Shown here: in pieces, positions 1 to 11,100 of the stretch
Layout of the letters: the number at the start of each line of letters is the position of its first letter
Position numbering within the stretch: position 1 is the first letter of the stretch
Assembly: GCA_028551475.1 (NCBI GenBank)
Contig: CM052358.1
Span: forward strand, 27,988,853-28,052,852
Direction: 5' to 3'
Length of the DNA stretch: 64,000 nt
Origin: Casuarina equisetifolia
Lineage: Eukaryota; Streptophyta; Magnoliopsida; Fagales; Casuarinaceae
Made by a program: the position numbers and the translations under genes
Notes under the pieces: generated by a model
What the model was told of the DNA's origin: nothing
The model's database searches: none
The model's input: only the letters and a program-made list of their open reading frames with translations

Positions 1-599
1 ACAATAATGATAACTCAAACACGGGATATTATAATATAGGTTTTTATCTTAAATATAAAAATATAAAAATTAATTTATTAGTGATGAAATTTCATACTAA
101 AACAATAGTTGAATATTAATTATAACTCAAACACGGGATATTACAATATAGGTTTTTATTTTAAATATAAAGATATAAAAATTAATTTATGAGTGATGAA
201 ATTTCATACTAAAACAGTAATTGAATATTATGTTATAAATATTCATTTTCTAAATCAGTTACATAACAAGAATAGCAATCCAAAACATCCACCACTCCTT
301 TGAAGGAATTACAACGAAAATATCAAAAAGTTATGCCACACCAGCAATGACCAGAAACAACGACTGATTCAACGTCAACGGTTCATTTTCACATATTTTT
401 GTGTAGAAGTTTTGGTGGGTGACAACTTTACATTCGTCAGAGATGCTTGGCCGTACTTATGGCACCATGGTGGCGTGAATTTGGCAAAAGCGAGAACACT
501 TGCGAAGACCTGGATCACTTCGAGGGCCCTTTGCCTAGACAATCCATGCATACGGCTCCGACACAAATAAAAAATGATTTTCCCATTATGCGGTTGTTT

Positions 600-700
600 C
601 GACAGAAAAAATCTGTATTTGTGTACAAGAGGAACAGTGTTTTCCTCTCTCTCTCTCGCTATATCTATATATATACACACTCACACATCTCGTACCATTT
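600..700 (+). promoter_or_regulatory. Pyrimidine-rich 5' flank of WRKY copy 1
   Basis: A CT-rich run (TCTCTCTCTCTCG) is followed by a TATATATATA-like stretch, 40-130 bases before the exon-1-like segment. Equivalent CT runs precede the same segment at 45898-45917 and 60710-60800. Plant core promoters and 5' UTRs often carry such Y patches, so a promoter or leader role is plausible but inferred. Confidence 0.4.
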
Positions 701-733
701 TCCACAAGATGCTTGAAAACTTTTCAGCTCCTT

Positions 734-789
734 ATGGTGGAAAGAGAGGCTGCCATGAGTGAAGCTTCCGAACGCAGAGAAACTTCTGT
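734..789 (+). other. WRKY exon-1-like segment, copy 1
   Basis: A 56-nt open segment begins with ATG and ends at a GTAAGT donor in phase 2. The same 56-nt segment occurs at 14514, 53661 and 60842, and in shorter-start form at 45995. The phase fits the acceptor of WRKY exon 2, which needs one base to finish a Val codon. Assignment as exon 1 is inferred from this phase match and the constant length; no transcript evidence is available. Confidence 0.5.
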
Positions 790-2370
790 GTAAGTCTCCT
801 TCCTACTTTTCTCATAAGCTTTGTCAAGCCTAGAAGTTGCGAGGAAGCCAAAAAGAAAGGAAAGTGAAGTATGTAAACAATCACACAACATTGAGCAGTT
901 TCTCTTATTTAACTTTACTTCACAGATTCACTCCTTCAAATTCAGATAAGTGTGTCTTTGACTCCAGATCATAACATCTGACTGCAGGCTGTGTGCTTCT
1001 TCTGCTTTAGTTACTTTTAAGTCCATTTTAGCATGTACATAAGCAGTACAGGTAAGGAGGTACTCTGAAACGCACCTTTGATGTAAGTTTGCTGGTCTTT
1101 GTCCACCGATCTAGATTTGTAGGGGATCTAACTACGCTGTTTTCCCCTACTTTCACCGATTTGGCTTTTCCATGCTTGGATCTTACCTATTCAGTGTAAA
1201 TGAAGACATATATAAGATAATAATTTAGTGCACGTGAGATTCTTCTGCAAGGTTTCTACTTTCAACCTCAGATCCACCTCTACGTGCAGCTTTCTCACCC
1301 ACACACAACATACTAAACGACTCATCATCGAGGTGAACTTTGGCTTTGCATCATGCTTCTTCTCTTTCTGTTTTCTTTTCGCATGTTTTTCCTCCTATTA
1401 ATTACTTATATGCATTTGCTTTCTGTTCATGTGAATGCATTTCACTCCCTCCTGTTAATTACTTATAAGGAAGATATATTTCCTTCTGTTTCTTGGAACA
1501 ATGTTTTTGAACATCACAAAACCGTAAAGGACTCATCATCTAGCTGCACTTCACCCTTGCATTTGACTTCCTTCCCTTTTCTTCTTCATTTTTTATGTTT
1601 TTACTCCTGTCTATCACTAATACTATTATCTTCATAGGGCTTATCTTGACCTGAATACTTTCCCTCCCTTGTGACCGAGAGTTCTTTGAGAGAAGGAGGT
1701 GATTTTTCCGTCTATTTTTTTTGTACCATGTTTTTCATCATCAGAAAACCCTAATGGCCGAAAACGGAGAGTATTAGGAACCCAATACCTCCCCGTCCTC
1801 ATCTCTTCTGTCACAATCAAACATGTGAGGTACTTTTATCCCTACCACCATGGGTTATAAGAATATAAGTTTGTTTGATCCGTTCATGTCCTACCAAGGA
1901 GATCAAGGGAGGATACAAAGGGAAGGGAGAAGCCAATGCGCAAGGCAACAAATTTATCTTTCCAAAAGATGGATACATGGAGGAAGAATGGCCAAAAATT
2001 CATAAAAAGTATAATTAAAAACAGAGAAGAATGTTTTATATATGTTATACAAAGAAATACTTATTTTAAATCAATTATAATGTGTGTATTTAGGAGTTAT
2101 TTCAAATGCCAAAGAAGTGACTAATTTGCATGGAAGAAAGCTAAGTGCTCAACCTTAGAGCCTAGATTTGCCCAAGTAGTGTATGAGGAGATGCATAACC
2201 ATGTCTCACCAATTATAGAATCTAGCTCCTCACAATCATGGACCTCATCTTTGAATGGCAACTAGTATGACTTCTAGGTACAAGTTTTTGGAGATTGATC
2301 GATTTCTCATCATGATAATGAGCAAGTTTTTGGAAAATAATAGACTTTTCACCGTAATAATAACAATTGA
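734..2370 (+). pseudogene. WRKY transcription factor pseudogene, copy 1
   Basis: Remains of a WRKY gene. An exon-1-like segment (734-789) would read MVEREAAMSEASERRETS before a GTAAGT donor. Exon 2 (about 1899-2024) still shows WRKNGQKFIKS, but only across a 2-base deletion inside the WRKY box. One base is also missing just after the acceptor, compared with copy 2. The R-type intron has lost its GT donor: the exon end is followed by AG. Exon 3 (from 2094) reads SYFKCQRSD, then a stop where the second zinc-binding Cys should be, then a recognisable HNH. These four lesions rule out a working product. The long C-terminal region found in copy 3 is also missing. This is host-gene decay after duplication. 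Confidence 0.85.
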
Positions 2371-3689
2371 AATACCAATTCTACCTACTATGCTTTTCAC
2401 AGCTTCCCCCTAGCACCACCCAAGAAAGCTAGCTTTGTAAAAAGTCTCATACTTAAGAAAAATGAAGTTATTTATATTTTGTCCTAACATTCTTATTGGA
2501 AGATGGCCCACAGTTTCACATATGTTTGATTTCCCTAAGAGAGATTATCTACTTTCTAGTATTGTTATCTTTCAAGCGTTAATATCATGAATCATGACAA
2601 AACTTGTGTGTTTTCTAAAAACACAATTGGTTCACATGCTTGGAATGCCTTGTAAAGTGGCTTAGAAAATAAAAATTGTTATGACAAGCATTATACTATC
2701 TTATTTGTGAAAACTCCATTGAATAGTACTTGAAACAAATTAGGAGATATTGTAGGATATTCAATTGGTGGAAGATCCATTTTCATTAGTATTTTACTTA
2801 TCATGTTTGCCTTTGAAATAATAAGGAACTTTCTTTATTCAATAGTTGTGATAATGGAGGTGAGAGATGTATGCAACTAATTCTAACAACACCTTTAATA
2901 CACAAAATCTAATAAATAAAACGTGAGACTAAAAAAAATGAAATGATTTCAAATTTTGATTTCCATCAAATGATTAGCAATCAAGTACCCAAAACTTACT
3001 AGGTTTCTTCTCATTGTAAAGGAAAATCACTATAGTTTTCTCCTAAAGTTGTTGTTTGGATAAGGTATGGTTATTTCTAATTTGTTTCTCCTTCACCTTC
3101 ACCTCTAATTCAAGGGTTTGGTTGACATTAAAGCTTATTACTATAATAAAGATGCCACAAAAAATTTAAAGCATTTTGTAGTTGACCAATTTTGAATTGT
3201 TAGAAGATTAATCACTTCTTAAAAGCAAAAAATACAAAAAGATATAAAAAAAATTTCGCATTAAAGTTTCTCAATAAAATTTCCCCAAGCCCTATGCACA
3301 TATAATGGACCTTGACCGCAAATGGTCAGCAAATCGAATTTGATTACTAGACATCATTGCTTTGTACATGCACGGAAATTAGTTACCATGCTTATGAGGT
3401 TTCAATGGAAGGACTATGCTAACTTTGATTAGTGAGCTTTCGGATGCAGTGTTAAAGAGAGAATGAATAGTTTTTCCCTATCAAGTTTCCTTCTTTTCAT
3501 TTGTTCCTTTGATAAAACATGTTTGTCATAGTTATGATGGTTGGATCATTTTAACAATTAAGTAGATATCAATTTAGAGAAGTTCTAGTTGCATATCAAC
3601 TTGCAAAAGCATTCTTTTGCCACCCCATTAGTTTGATTTTATAAAACAAAAGGAAAATACAAAGAGTTAATCGTATCTAACAATAATGG

Positions 3690-4105
3690 TTGGGAAGATT
3701 ATTCTTACTCAAAATAGAATCTAATGTCATATTGGAGGATGTAATGAAAAACTACAATGGATAGTTAAAGTAGCTAAAGAAAATGATTTGATTGCACAGT
3801 TTTTAATATATGTTTTTAGTTTGTCTTTATTATATATGAGTATAATGAAATAAAATATATTTTCAAAATAAAATAATTAACATTCCAATCATTTAGACTA
3901 AAGTAAAAAAAATTGTATGAAGAAGAGTTTCTTTGTTTCAAAATATAAAATCATTATAGGAAAATGTTATTTGAGTGAGATTTGAAGGCTTTCAACTTTT
4001 ATATTTTTATGGTTTTTGTAACTTTTGAAATACTGAGATATCTCCTTATGTTTTTGTACACCACTTTTTGTTAATGTAAATTTATATTTCTACCAAAAAA
4101 TAATA
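3690..4105 (+). mobile_element. 5'-truncated LINE tail inside WRKY block 1
   Basis: This matches the last part of LINE B (about 39750-40170): the region after the zf-RVT-like segment, the AAAAAAATTGTATGA stretch, the GAGATTTGAAGGCTTT motif and the final TTAATGTAAA. It ends in an A-rich CCAAAAAATAATAATAA. WRKY block 2 has no such insert at the equivalent place (around 48930), so the insertion followed the duplication. No clean target duplication can be read because the flanks are low complexity. Confidence 0.7.
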
Positions 4106-4499
4106 ATAAATGCTACAATTGGAACTATCCTAATTTACCTTAAGTATTTAGTTTCATCTTTTATGATTTCTATTTAGACTCTTCTTTCAACTTTGTTTTA
4201 AAAAAATGTGAGAATCGTAGTGGTTTCTCTACTAATTTAGCATTTCATGTGCTGTTTCTCTTTCATTTCTTTTTTCTCTTTGAACGGTTCCGTAAACAAA
4301 GTAAATATAAGAACTTGTGAGTCTTAATTAACAAAGATTTAAACGACATGGGACGTACACCATTTTTGTCAAGACCTTTCACTGTGAACCAAGGAACATC
4401 ACAAGGATTTTACGGTAGAAAAATTAATTAGCACTGCATAAATTTTGAAATCCTATGCTATATTAACTTTAATACTTAAAATAAATAAATAAAAAGGAA

Positions 4500-4900
4500 G
4501 TAAAACATGCCTTAATTTATCACGTTGGATTGAAGATGCTTCTTGTAGGAGCAGTCGGTAAATTCTTATTAGAAACTACGTTCAGGAGGTGATTAAGACA
4601 ATGAATCCATCCAGTGTAGCTTTAGGCAAACAAAAACAAGAAAAACGTGGAGGCCCAATACTGTCCTAACACCCTTACTAGCCCACAACCGTTGTGACGG
4701 AAACACTGGCCCTTGCGGGGGCCGCTACAGTCCCAGCTCATTCTTTTAATGATCTCTGCTTCTTACCATGTGGGAAGAACGAAGTCAAGGCCTTTGGGGG
4801 CTTTTTTTTTTTGCCAGGCCCATGGTGGTAACATAGCAAAAACATCTAAAGACAAAAATGTCAAGAGTCTAAGCTCTTTCCGAAAAACAACTCGAGGGAG
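4500..4900 (+). repeat. Module M, copy at the end of WRKY block 1
   Basis: A GC-richer segment shared with 41700-42080, 49450-49910, 51650-51920, 55900-56290 and 59390-59750. Its core (about 4698-4800) reads ETLALAGAATVPAHSFNDLC, then FLPCGKNEVKA. The reading frame is kept without gaps in four of the copies (4.7, 49.7, 51.8 and 56.1 kb). I do not recognise the peptide. It may be an old exon of an unidentified gene or the leader of a mobile element. Confidence 0.5.
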
Positions 4901-4920
4901 TTCATCCATCAAGAATTAGA

Positions 4921-5500
4921 GTTGGTAACTGTTTGATCAAATAAACTAAAATGATTATACAATCACCCTAATGGATTTCGGAAATAAAGGTTTGATACTT
5001 AAGACTTTGAGCAACATCCAAGATGTGACAATGCAAGTGTTCTAAATCACATTTTGTTGTGGGCAAGAGTTCTTGTGAAGGTTGCCTTGGGTGAAGAAAA
5101 AGAAAGAGCCCTCATAGTTAAAGAAATCACCTGCATTATCTATCCAAGAATGCTAAATGAAGGTATGAAATTGATAATGAATTAGCATACAAAACTTGTA
5201 AGATGTGAAAGAACGTGGCATTCGCATTGCATAAAGAAAACCTTAGTGCCATGTAAGGATCATCAACATAGTAAGGAGGGGGTGGGGGGGGGGGGTTTGA
5301 AGATTCATCATGATATAGTGTGTAACAGGAACCCCAAATGTCAATATGAGGGAGAGGAAAATGTATAGTGGGATGGGATGTATTGGTGGAAAGGGGATAT
5401 GTGATTGTTTAGTTAAATTAAAGGGTATAGAATTTTTAGGATAGAAAAAGAAACATTATGACCCAAGTGTTAATAAAAGTAAAACTATTCTTATTGATCT
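4921..5500. other. Intergenic, nothing recognised
   Basis: AT-rich DNA with a G-run at about 5277-5297. I see no convincing open frame, terminal repeat or match to other parts of the window. Confidence 0.5.
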
Positions 5501-5519
5501 TAACATATAAACAATGCTA

Positions 5520-5990
5520 TTATTTAGAGGATTACATGACTACCTGCACTTCCTAAGCGAGTCGCTTGTCCGTCGGGTAGGCACCTTTCTATTTGTAAAT
5601 TCTTTCTCGTCGTTCGTCAGTTGGTGCGTGTTTGGGGAGAGAGACTTAGAGCGAGACCTGTTTTATTTAATTGACATCAGCCCTCACATCAATGTGGACA
5701 GTTGAGTCATCCTCACCACCGGCCACGTTCCTTTTATATTTCTTTCCCTTAATTTTTGCATACTTTCCAAGTAAAACAATTAGAAGTGATCTAACGACAC
5801 GAAACCCGCACAACTTGATGACTACTTTGATAACCTTCTATTTTTTTAAGGCAAAAAGAGGAAAGAGGGACTACTTTGACAGCCTTCTTGATGCATAACG
5901 TTTCATTTATGAACATGGTTAAGAAAAAAAGTAAATGTAAGAACTTATAAATTTTCATTAACAAAGATTAGATCATTTTTTTAAATTAAC
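5520..5990 (+). repeat. Duplicated non-coding segment (pair of 40925-41410)
   Basis: It shares with 40925-41410 the phrases TTTATTTAATTGA, CATCAATGTGGAC and AGGAAAGAGGGACTACT, with the same spacing. The open frames here are short and not conserved between the two copies, so I read it as duplicated intergenic DNA. Confidence 0.65.
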
Positions 5991-6049
5991 TTATAATAAT
6001 AAGAAGAATTTTTTTATATACAAAGAATACTATGACTTTCATATGATTA

Positions 6050-6208
6050 TGAATTATTAAAGTTTTGATTTATAATAAATAATCAAAGTAACTAAAGAAA
6101 ATAATTTATTTATAAAAGTTTTTAAACTTTGTTTCTTAATATATATCTATTATATATGATTTAAGCTAAATCATAAATGCTTTAAAACTAAATTGTATAT
6201 GCTTTCAA

Positions 6209-6241
<33 letters not shown>

Positions 6242-7018
6242 TATTATTTTTTATTTTGCATTTGTTCTTTTGTAGGTCTCGACAATTACTCTTTCTCAAG
6301 TTAAAGTGCAAATTTTATTTATTATAATTATAAAAATAATATATGAAAGAATATTTCTATTTAGGAACATTAAATCTTGTTAGACAAATGTTCTAGTTTA
6401 ATAATTTCAAACTTGACTTTCTCCTAAATAAGCTTATAATGCTAGAATATGCCTAACTTTTATAGTTTTCTTGTTCTTAAATAAATAAACCCACATATTC
6501 ATAAAATCTCTTAATATTTTTCTTTATTCCAAAGAAAATTGTATGAGAAATAACTTCTTTATTTTGAAGTATAAATTTTTTATTAAAATATTTTTTTATG
6601 AGATTTAAAGGCTTCTAACCTTTATCTTTTTGTAACTTTAGTAACTTCTGTAATATTAAAATATATATGTCTATGTAAAATCTTTTTATTCATAATAAAT
6701 ATTATATAATATTTTCCTTTATTCCAAGGAAAACTATAAGGAAGAACTTCTTTATTTTGAAGTATTAAATTTTTTAATTAAAATATCATTTTGTGTGAGA
6801 TTTAAAGGCTTTTAACCTTTACTATAACTCATGGTAAAATAATTCTTTGTTCTAAAATATAAAATAAAAAAAATTCAAGTGCCATTTTTAGTGATACTTA
6901 AAAGTTTTTTAACTTCCATTTTTTTTGTAATTTTAATAACTTTTGTAATGCTAGAATATAACCTTATATTCTATATACTAAATATTATTAATGCAAACTT
7001 ATTTTTTTATTAAAAAAA
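6050..7018 (+). mobile_element. Degenerate LINE 3' tail with internal repeats
   Basis: Two to three imperfect copies of a roughly 200-bp unit follow one another: TTGTATGAG..., ACTTCTTTATTTTGAAGTAT, GAGATTTAAAGGCTT, then TGTAATATTAAAATATA. The unit is the 3' end of the LINE B family (compare 39960-40160). The last copy ends in an A-run at 7011-7018. Repeated units suggest either tail-on-tail insertion or local duplication. There is also an (AT)n microsatellite at about 6213-6240. Confidence 0.65.
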
Positions 7019-7059
7019 AATTCAGCTCGCTGGAGTCTAAACTAAGGGATTGACTGCAC

Positions 7060-7516
7060 ACCAGGAGTACTAACTTATCTCTAAACTTCGGGTCTTATAC
7101 TTTTATCAGTCACAAGCTTGGAGGGGAGTTGAGGATTCTGACATGGTTACCATGGTGTATGAGTCCTCTCTTACGTGACATCGCTATAATACACCACGGC
7201 TGAACGTGTCGTACAAGTAGTTTCTTTCGATGGCATCTTTTGTCGCGGTGAATGACTGGCAACGGCCTAAGCACCTCCCAACCTGAGACACCTGACGGAA
7301 GACTGTCGTGGGAGGCTGAGACTGGACAAAGGATGACACAACATCCTCTTTGTGGAAGAAGGCAATTGGGCAGCAGCAGGCTTCGTTTTTTCCGATGGCT
7401 TAAATTCTTTGTATCTGTCTCTGTAGTATAAGAACCTTTTGCATAACCGTAGACTCACTGTCTTTGTCTCTTTTGGCTAGTTTGCATTTTGTATTACCGA
7501 AAGATTTCGACAATCA
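7060..7516 (+). mobile_element. Copia 3' end plus short LTR copy (fossil)
   Basis: A purine tract (AAGCTTGGAGGGGAG) ends at 7128 and is followed by an LTR-like stretch, 7129-7516, that begins TTGAGGATTCTGACATGG and ends AATCA. It matches the outer parts of the LTR copies at 9363-10614 and 56783-58900 but lacks their central 860 bases. The element is broken; no coding region is attached. Confidence 0.65.
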
Positions 7517-7920
7517 AGGCAAATGGCTCAAATATTTTCATGCCTTGAAAGTTCGCATGAAAGCTTGGTCTCACCATGTGTGAAAGACGAAGTCAGGGGC
7601 TCGTCATTCTAATTGCTGCAGCCTCCAACAAACGACAAGTTTTCTTTGATGTTTGATCAGACACACTTCCTTTTGCTTGGAGTTGTTGAAAAGTTAAGTA
7701 TTGTGGCTTGAATTCGCAGCGGCAGCAAAAGATTTTTGGAAGCAACATGTCAAAGTTTACGGTTGCCATTTCAAGTCACAAACTTTTGGAACCAACCCAT
7801 GTTTACGAGCTAGAATCCCACCAAGGCACTATTGCACGGTTACACTTCACGCCGCACTCCTGCATGACTAGGCTCCACACCCCTAAACAGTCTAGAGATA
7901 CTGACTTTTATATACTATGA
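7517..7920 (+). repeat. Module M remnant
   Basis: It contains CACCATGTGTGAAAGACGAA and CAAACGACAAGTTTTCTTTG, matching parts of module M at 49730, 42900 and 59660. No open frame here is conserved with the other copies. Confidence 0.5.
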
Positions 7921-8165
7921 AAGGAGGTGACCCTTCCTCGATTTGCAGATAGAGAAAACCCGTTTAGAAAAACTTGTAGCCCGTGAGTGGAAAAGAAAGA
8001 GTGGAGCTGTCACAAAGCTTAGTGTGAGAGAAAGAAACTTTATTCTTTTGTTGTATCCAATTTTGTATCTCTTTTATTGAGTTTTACATTATAAAGGTAA
8101 GTTTCCCTTAGTTTTTCCCTTTTTTAGTTTCAACATTTGGTATTAGAGCCAAATTTCTCCCTTCA
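7921..8165 (+). mobile_element. LTR end and primer-binding site of a Copia-type element (fossil)
   Basis: The stretch ends TTTCAACA and is followed by TGGTATTAGAGCC (8141-8153), the form of the initiator Met-tRNA primer site used by plant Copia elements. Upstream are a T-rich, transcription-end-like region and a leader. The internal region is missing directly downstream, so this is a fragment. Confidence 0.6.
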
Positions 8166-8264
8166 GTTTATCATACATGAAGGAAGGATACTGAACAATA
8201 TTTAAATGATGTGGGATGGACATCATTTTCATTGTGTTCTTTTGCTCTTAACCTTAGAACATCA

Positions 8265-8540
8265 TAAAATTGCATTGTATTGCATTTGGAAGAAAATAAA
8301 TAGAAGGTTCATTTGTAAAAGTCTAAATAATTTAACTATTATTGCTAAAATCAAGAAAGACATGAAAAGATTTTATTAATCAAGAGAATTAAGCTTATAA
8401 ATTTTAATAGATTCTTTCAAGAGTTTTGAAATTGGCCAAATGTAGTATCTAAGCATAAATAAAAATGTTGTAACTAAATAGAAATTATTTTTTATAGTGA
8501 TATATAATACTTAACCTTTTATAAAAAATAAAAATAAAAT
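8265..8540 (+). mobile_element. LINE A-family 3' fragment
   Basis: It matches the tail of LINE A and of the 15121-15834 copy: the end of the zf-RVT region, then AAAATCAAGAAAGACATGA, AATTAAGCTTATAAATTTTA and a tail around 8520-8540. It is absent from the equivalent places at 51160 and 55740, so it inserted after the block was copied. Confidence 0.65.
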
Positions 8541-8859
8541 AAAAAATTTTCTTTTAATACATAAATAAACTAGTGCTATTCTTGAATTTGAATATGTAAA
8601 ATCTATAAGTTTTTTAGTAACAAAGATTATGCCATTTTTTCCTCTTTCTTGAATAATAATAATAATAATAAAGAGAACATTTAAAATATAAGAAATATAT
8701 CATCTTCATCATCAAAAAAAAAAAAAAAAGGTCTACATGCCCTGATCTAACACCTCGAATTGTCTGTTTGAAAACCACTTCAATGGATTACAATTTGTTG
8801 CTTAAGGAAACGGAACACCGTCCCACCCACCTCAGTAACCTTCATATATGAAGAAATGT

Positions 8860-9362
8860 TTTATGGGGTTATTCTGATCCTAGTTGGACTAAATGCCTTA
8901 TGATTTATCTTGCCGCTCCAGCTTTTTTTCGGCCACTCTCCGTAATTGCTTAATATATTGGAAAAGCAAGAAGTAGCAAGTGGTTACTCTCTCTTCCACA
9001 AAGACGGAATACCAAGCCATGGTTACGAACTTAAGTGACATTATTGGACTGGTTTACTTACTACCTGATTTGAATCTTGATGTCATGCAACATTGATGTG
9101 TTTCAGCCTAGTTTTCTCTATTGTTATGACGAAGCAGCCTAGAAATTAGATGAAAATCCTGTCCTTCATCAAAAGATCAAGCAAATTGGTGTTGCATGTC
9201 ATTTCATATGTGAGAAGATCAAAGTTTATTTACTGTAGCTCACGTTCAAACAGTTGATCAATTAGTTGACATCTTAATTAAGTCAATGAGTTCAAATCTG
9301 CATTATTACTTTCTCTCCAAGCCCCGGGTCTTAGAATTTAATTTCGACAAGCTTGAGGGAGG
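8860..9362 (+). mobile_element. Copia RNase H end and polypurine tract (fossil)
   Basis: Translated pieces recall the end of Copia pol: an STETEYQAM-like motif near 9000, then a stretch like the final NPVxHxxxKxI...CHF of RNase H near 9155. A purine tract GCTTGAGGGAGG ends at 9362, directly before the LTR. Strongly decayed, with many breaks; only the 3' end of pol remains. Confidence 0.7.
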
Positions 9363-10614
9363 TGTTGAGGATTCTGACATAGTTGACGTCGTGGATGTGT
9401 CCTCACATACCTAACTTAGCTACAATACACCACGTTGGAAGGTATCCTACAAACACTTTCTTTCGATAGCATCTTTTGTGACGATGTATTACTGGCAGCA
9501 TTGAAGACTACCAGACTTGAGACAGCTGAAGCAATCTGTTGTGGGAGGCTGAGACTGGAAAAGGATGACACAACAACCTTTAGGCGGAAGAAGACAATTG
9601 GACAGCAGAGATAAACGTAATAGTCTCAAGAAATCGTTGGATTTATTGAGAAACCACGAATAACACAAAAAACCCTAAAAACAGAGGGTGAAATATAATT
9701 GTAGATTTGATGATTTGTTTTGTACAACAACGCCTAAATTTATAGGCAAACAAGTACTATACAAAGATGGAAGAAAACCCTAATAAATTAAGACAAAATT
9801 AGCAATTGAAGGAATTCGGACATTGTTTGTCATGGCTGCCATGGTAAAGACAAAGGTCAGCTCCTAAACTTGTGAACCGACCCCTGCAACATGCGGATGC
9901 CTTCTACAGCATGCAAGGCCGCCCTCTACAGCACACATGCGGTTGCATGCCTTCTTGGCAAGGACCCATGCAATAATGATATTTTATAGAGGTTTTTCTT
10001 CTTCATGTATATATGCTACAAAGCGGTTGTTGTCTTCTTTCATATTGGGATTCATTTCTCTCAACTGCATTTTAATGTTTTGCTTGTTCATTAATAGATA
10101 AAGTTCATCCATGATTTGCATTTTTTCTTCACTATATTTAACAAAAGGTTGCTGATTTTGAGGTTGATAGGAGATGGAAAGAATTCGAAGCTGTTGAACA
10201 AAGTGCGGTTGTTAGGACACTATTTTTCCCATTCTTGACTTGACTGAGGTTGGCGAGATGCTTTTGAGATCCTGCGCATGATACACCAATAAAGTAAGGT
10301 GACCGCAGACACCATTGGAAAGTGGAGCGCAAGGGAGATGTGCGAGGCTAACATGAACGCTTTTGCCGACGATGCTGTCCGTGTATTTTAATGCATATGA
10401 TGTGCCTCCACATGGTACCGATTTCGAAAGCCTGAGATGGCAGACATTACAATTTTTTGTGTTTAATAAGCAGTAAGCCCCTTCTTTATTTTCTATAGCT
10501 TAAATTCTTTGTATCTATCTTTCTAGTAAGAACCTTCTGTATAATCGAAGTCTCATTGTCTTTGCCTCTTTTGGTTGGTTTGCATTTTTTATTCAAGAAT
10601 AGCTTCCCCAATCA
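9363..10614 (+). mobile_element. Copia LTR, copy 2 (fossil)
   Basis: It starts TGTTGAGGATTCTGACAT right after the purine tract and ends CCCCAATCA. The matching sequence at 56783-58900 shares both ends and the central part. The central 860 bases (about 9611-10475) contain, on the minus strand, a TATAAATTTAGG box, and are absent from the 7129-7516 copy. No second LTR pairs with it locally, so it is a remnant. Confidence 0.65.
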
Positions 10615-11100
10615 ATGTAAGAGTAAAATACTTGCAAGATCGTTTGATTTTATTGTCTTACGATTTTTTACACATTTTTAAGTCATTTTTTCCTGCAAAT
10701 ATCATTTATTTTTTTTCAATTAAAATATAATAATACAAATTAGAAAACATATTTTAGAAAAATTAGCAGTTAAATTCATTTTTTTAGTTAAAACGAAGCA
10801 TAACAAGCCTTTATTTAACACCTCACAGCTCATGCTTTGAAATTCGAATGATATGTTGGTCTTACCATGTGCGGACAACGAAGTCACCGTCTCTCTCCGC
10901 CAGAAGCTCACCATGGATGAACCCGGAACACAGATCGGCTGGAAATAAGGTCACATCGGCCGGGAACTAGCACAGATGAGCCGGAAAGAGGATTCTTCCA
11001 TTCTCCCCCCTATATTTTTGTCCGGAAGCTTGGTAGGTGGCAAAATGGTCCTCGGACTGCCATGGTAGTGCAAATTTTCGAGAAAAAATAAAGAACACGA
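10615..11100 (+). repeat. Flank shared with 58901-59700
   Basis: It begins with TGCAAGATCGTTTGATTTTA (also at 58977) and includes a module M remnant at 10815-10910 (CAGCTCATGCTTTGAAATTC, ACCATGTGCGGACAACGAAG). No gene is supported. Confidence 0.55.

Larger units (their letters stand above)
1..4920 (+). repeat. WRKY block, copy 1 (segmental duplication)
   Basis: This whole stretch matches 45464-49900 in the same order and orientation: the opening AATGATAACTCAAACACGGG, the 5' flank, the 56-nt exon-1-like segment, the WRKY exons, the 3' flank and module M. The left end is cut by the window edge. The main difference between the copies is a LINE tail at about 3690-4105 that is present here and absent from the other copy. 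Between 2400 and 3680 I see only non-coding AT-rich DNA shared with 47640-48930. Confidence 0.85.
8165..9362 (+). repeat. Second duplicated block, copy 1
   Basis: It matches 51040-52290 and 55600-56782: the shared start AAATGATGTGGGATGGACAT, then ATTGTGTTCTTTTGCTCTTA, a shortened module M (around 8740-8840) and a Copia 3' end. The shared gene order shows these three are segmental copies, not independent insertions. This copy has an extra LINE fragment at 8265-8540. Confidence 0.75.

Noticed and set aside
380-430. Possible W-box sites (TGAC cores) upstream of the WRKY copies
   Set aside because: The visible cores read TTGACG rather than TTGACC or TTGACT, and such short motifs are expected by chance.
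1353-1637. 94-codon open frame rich in Leu, Phe and Ser
   Set aside because: It lies in the proposed first intron of the WRKY copy, is not kept open at 46570-46860 or 61480, and reflects pyrimidine-rich sequence.
5277-5297. G-run as a G-quadruplex or element border
   Set aside because: A single isolated G-run without matching flanks; most likely a microsatellite.
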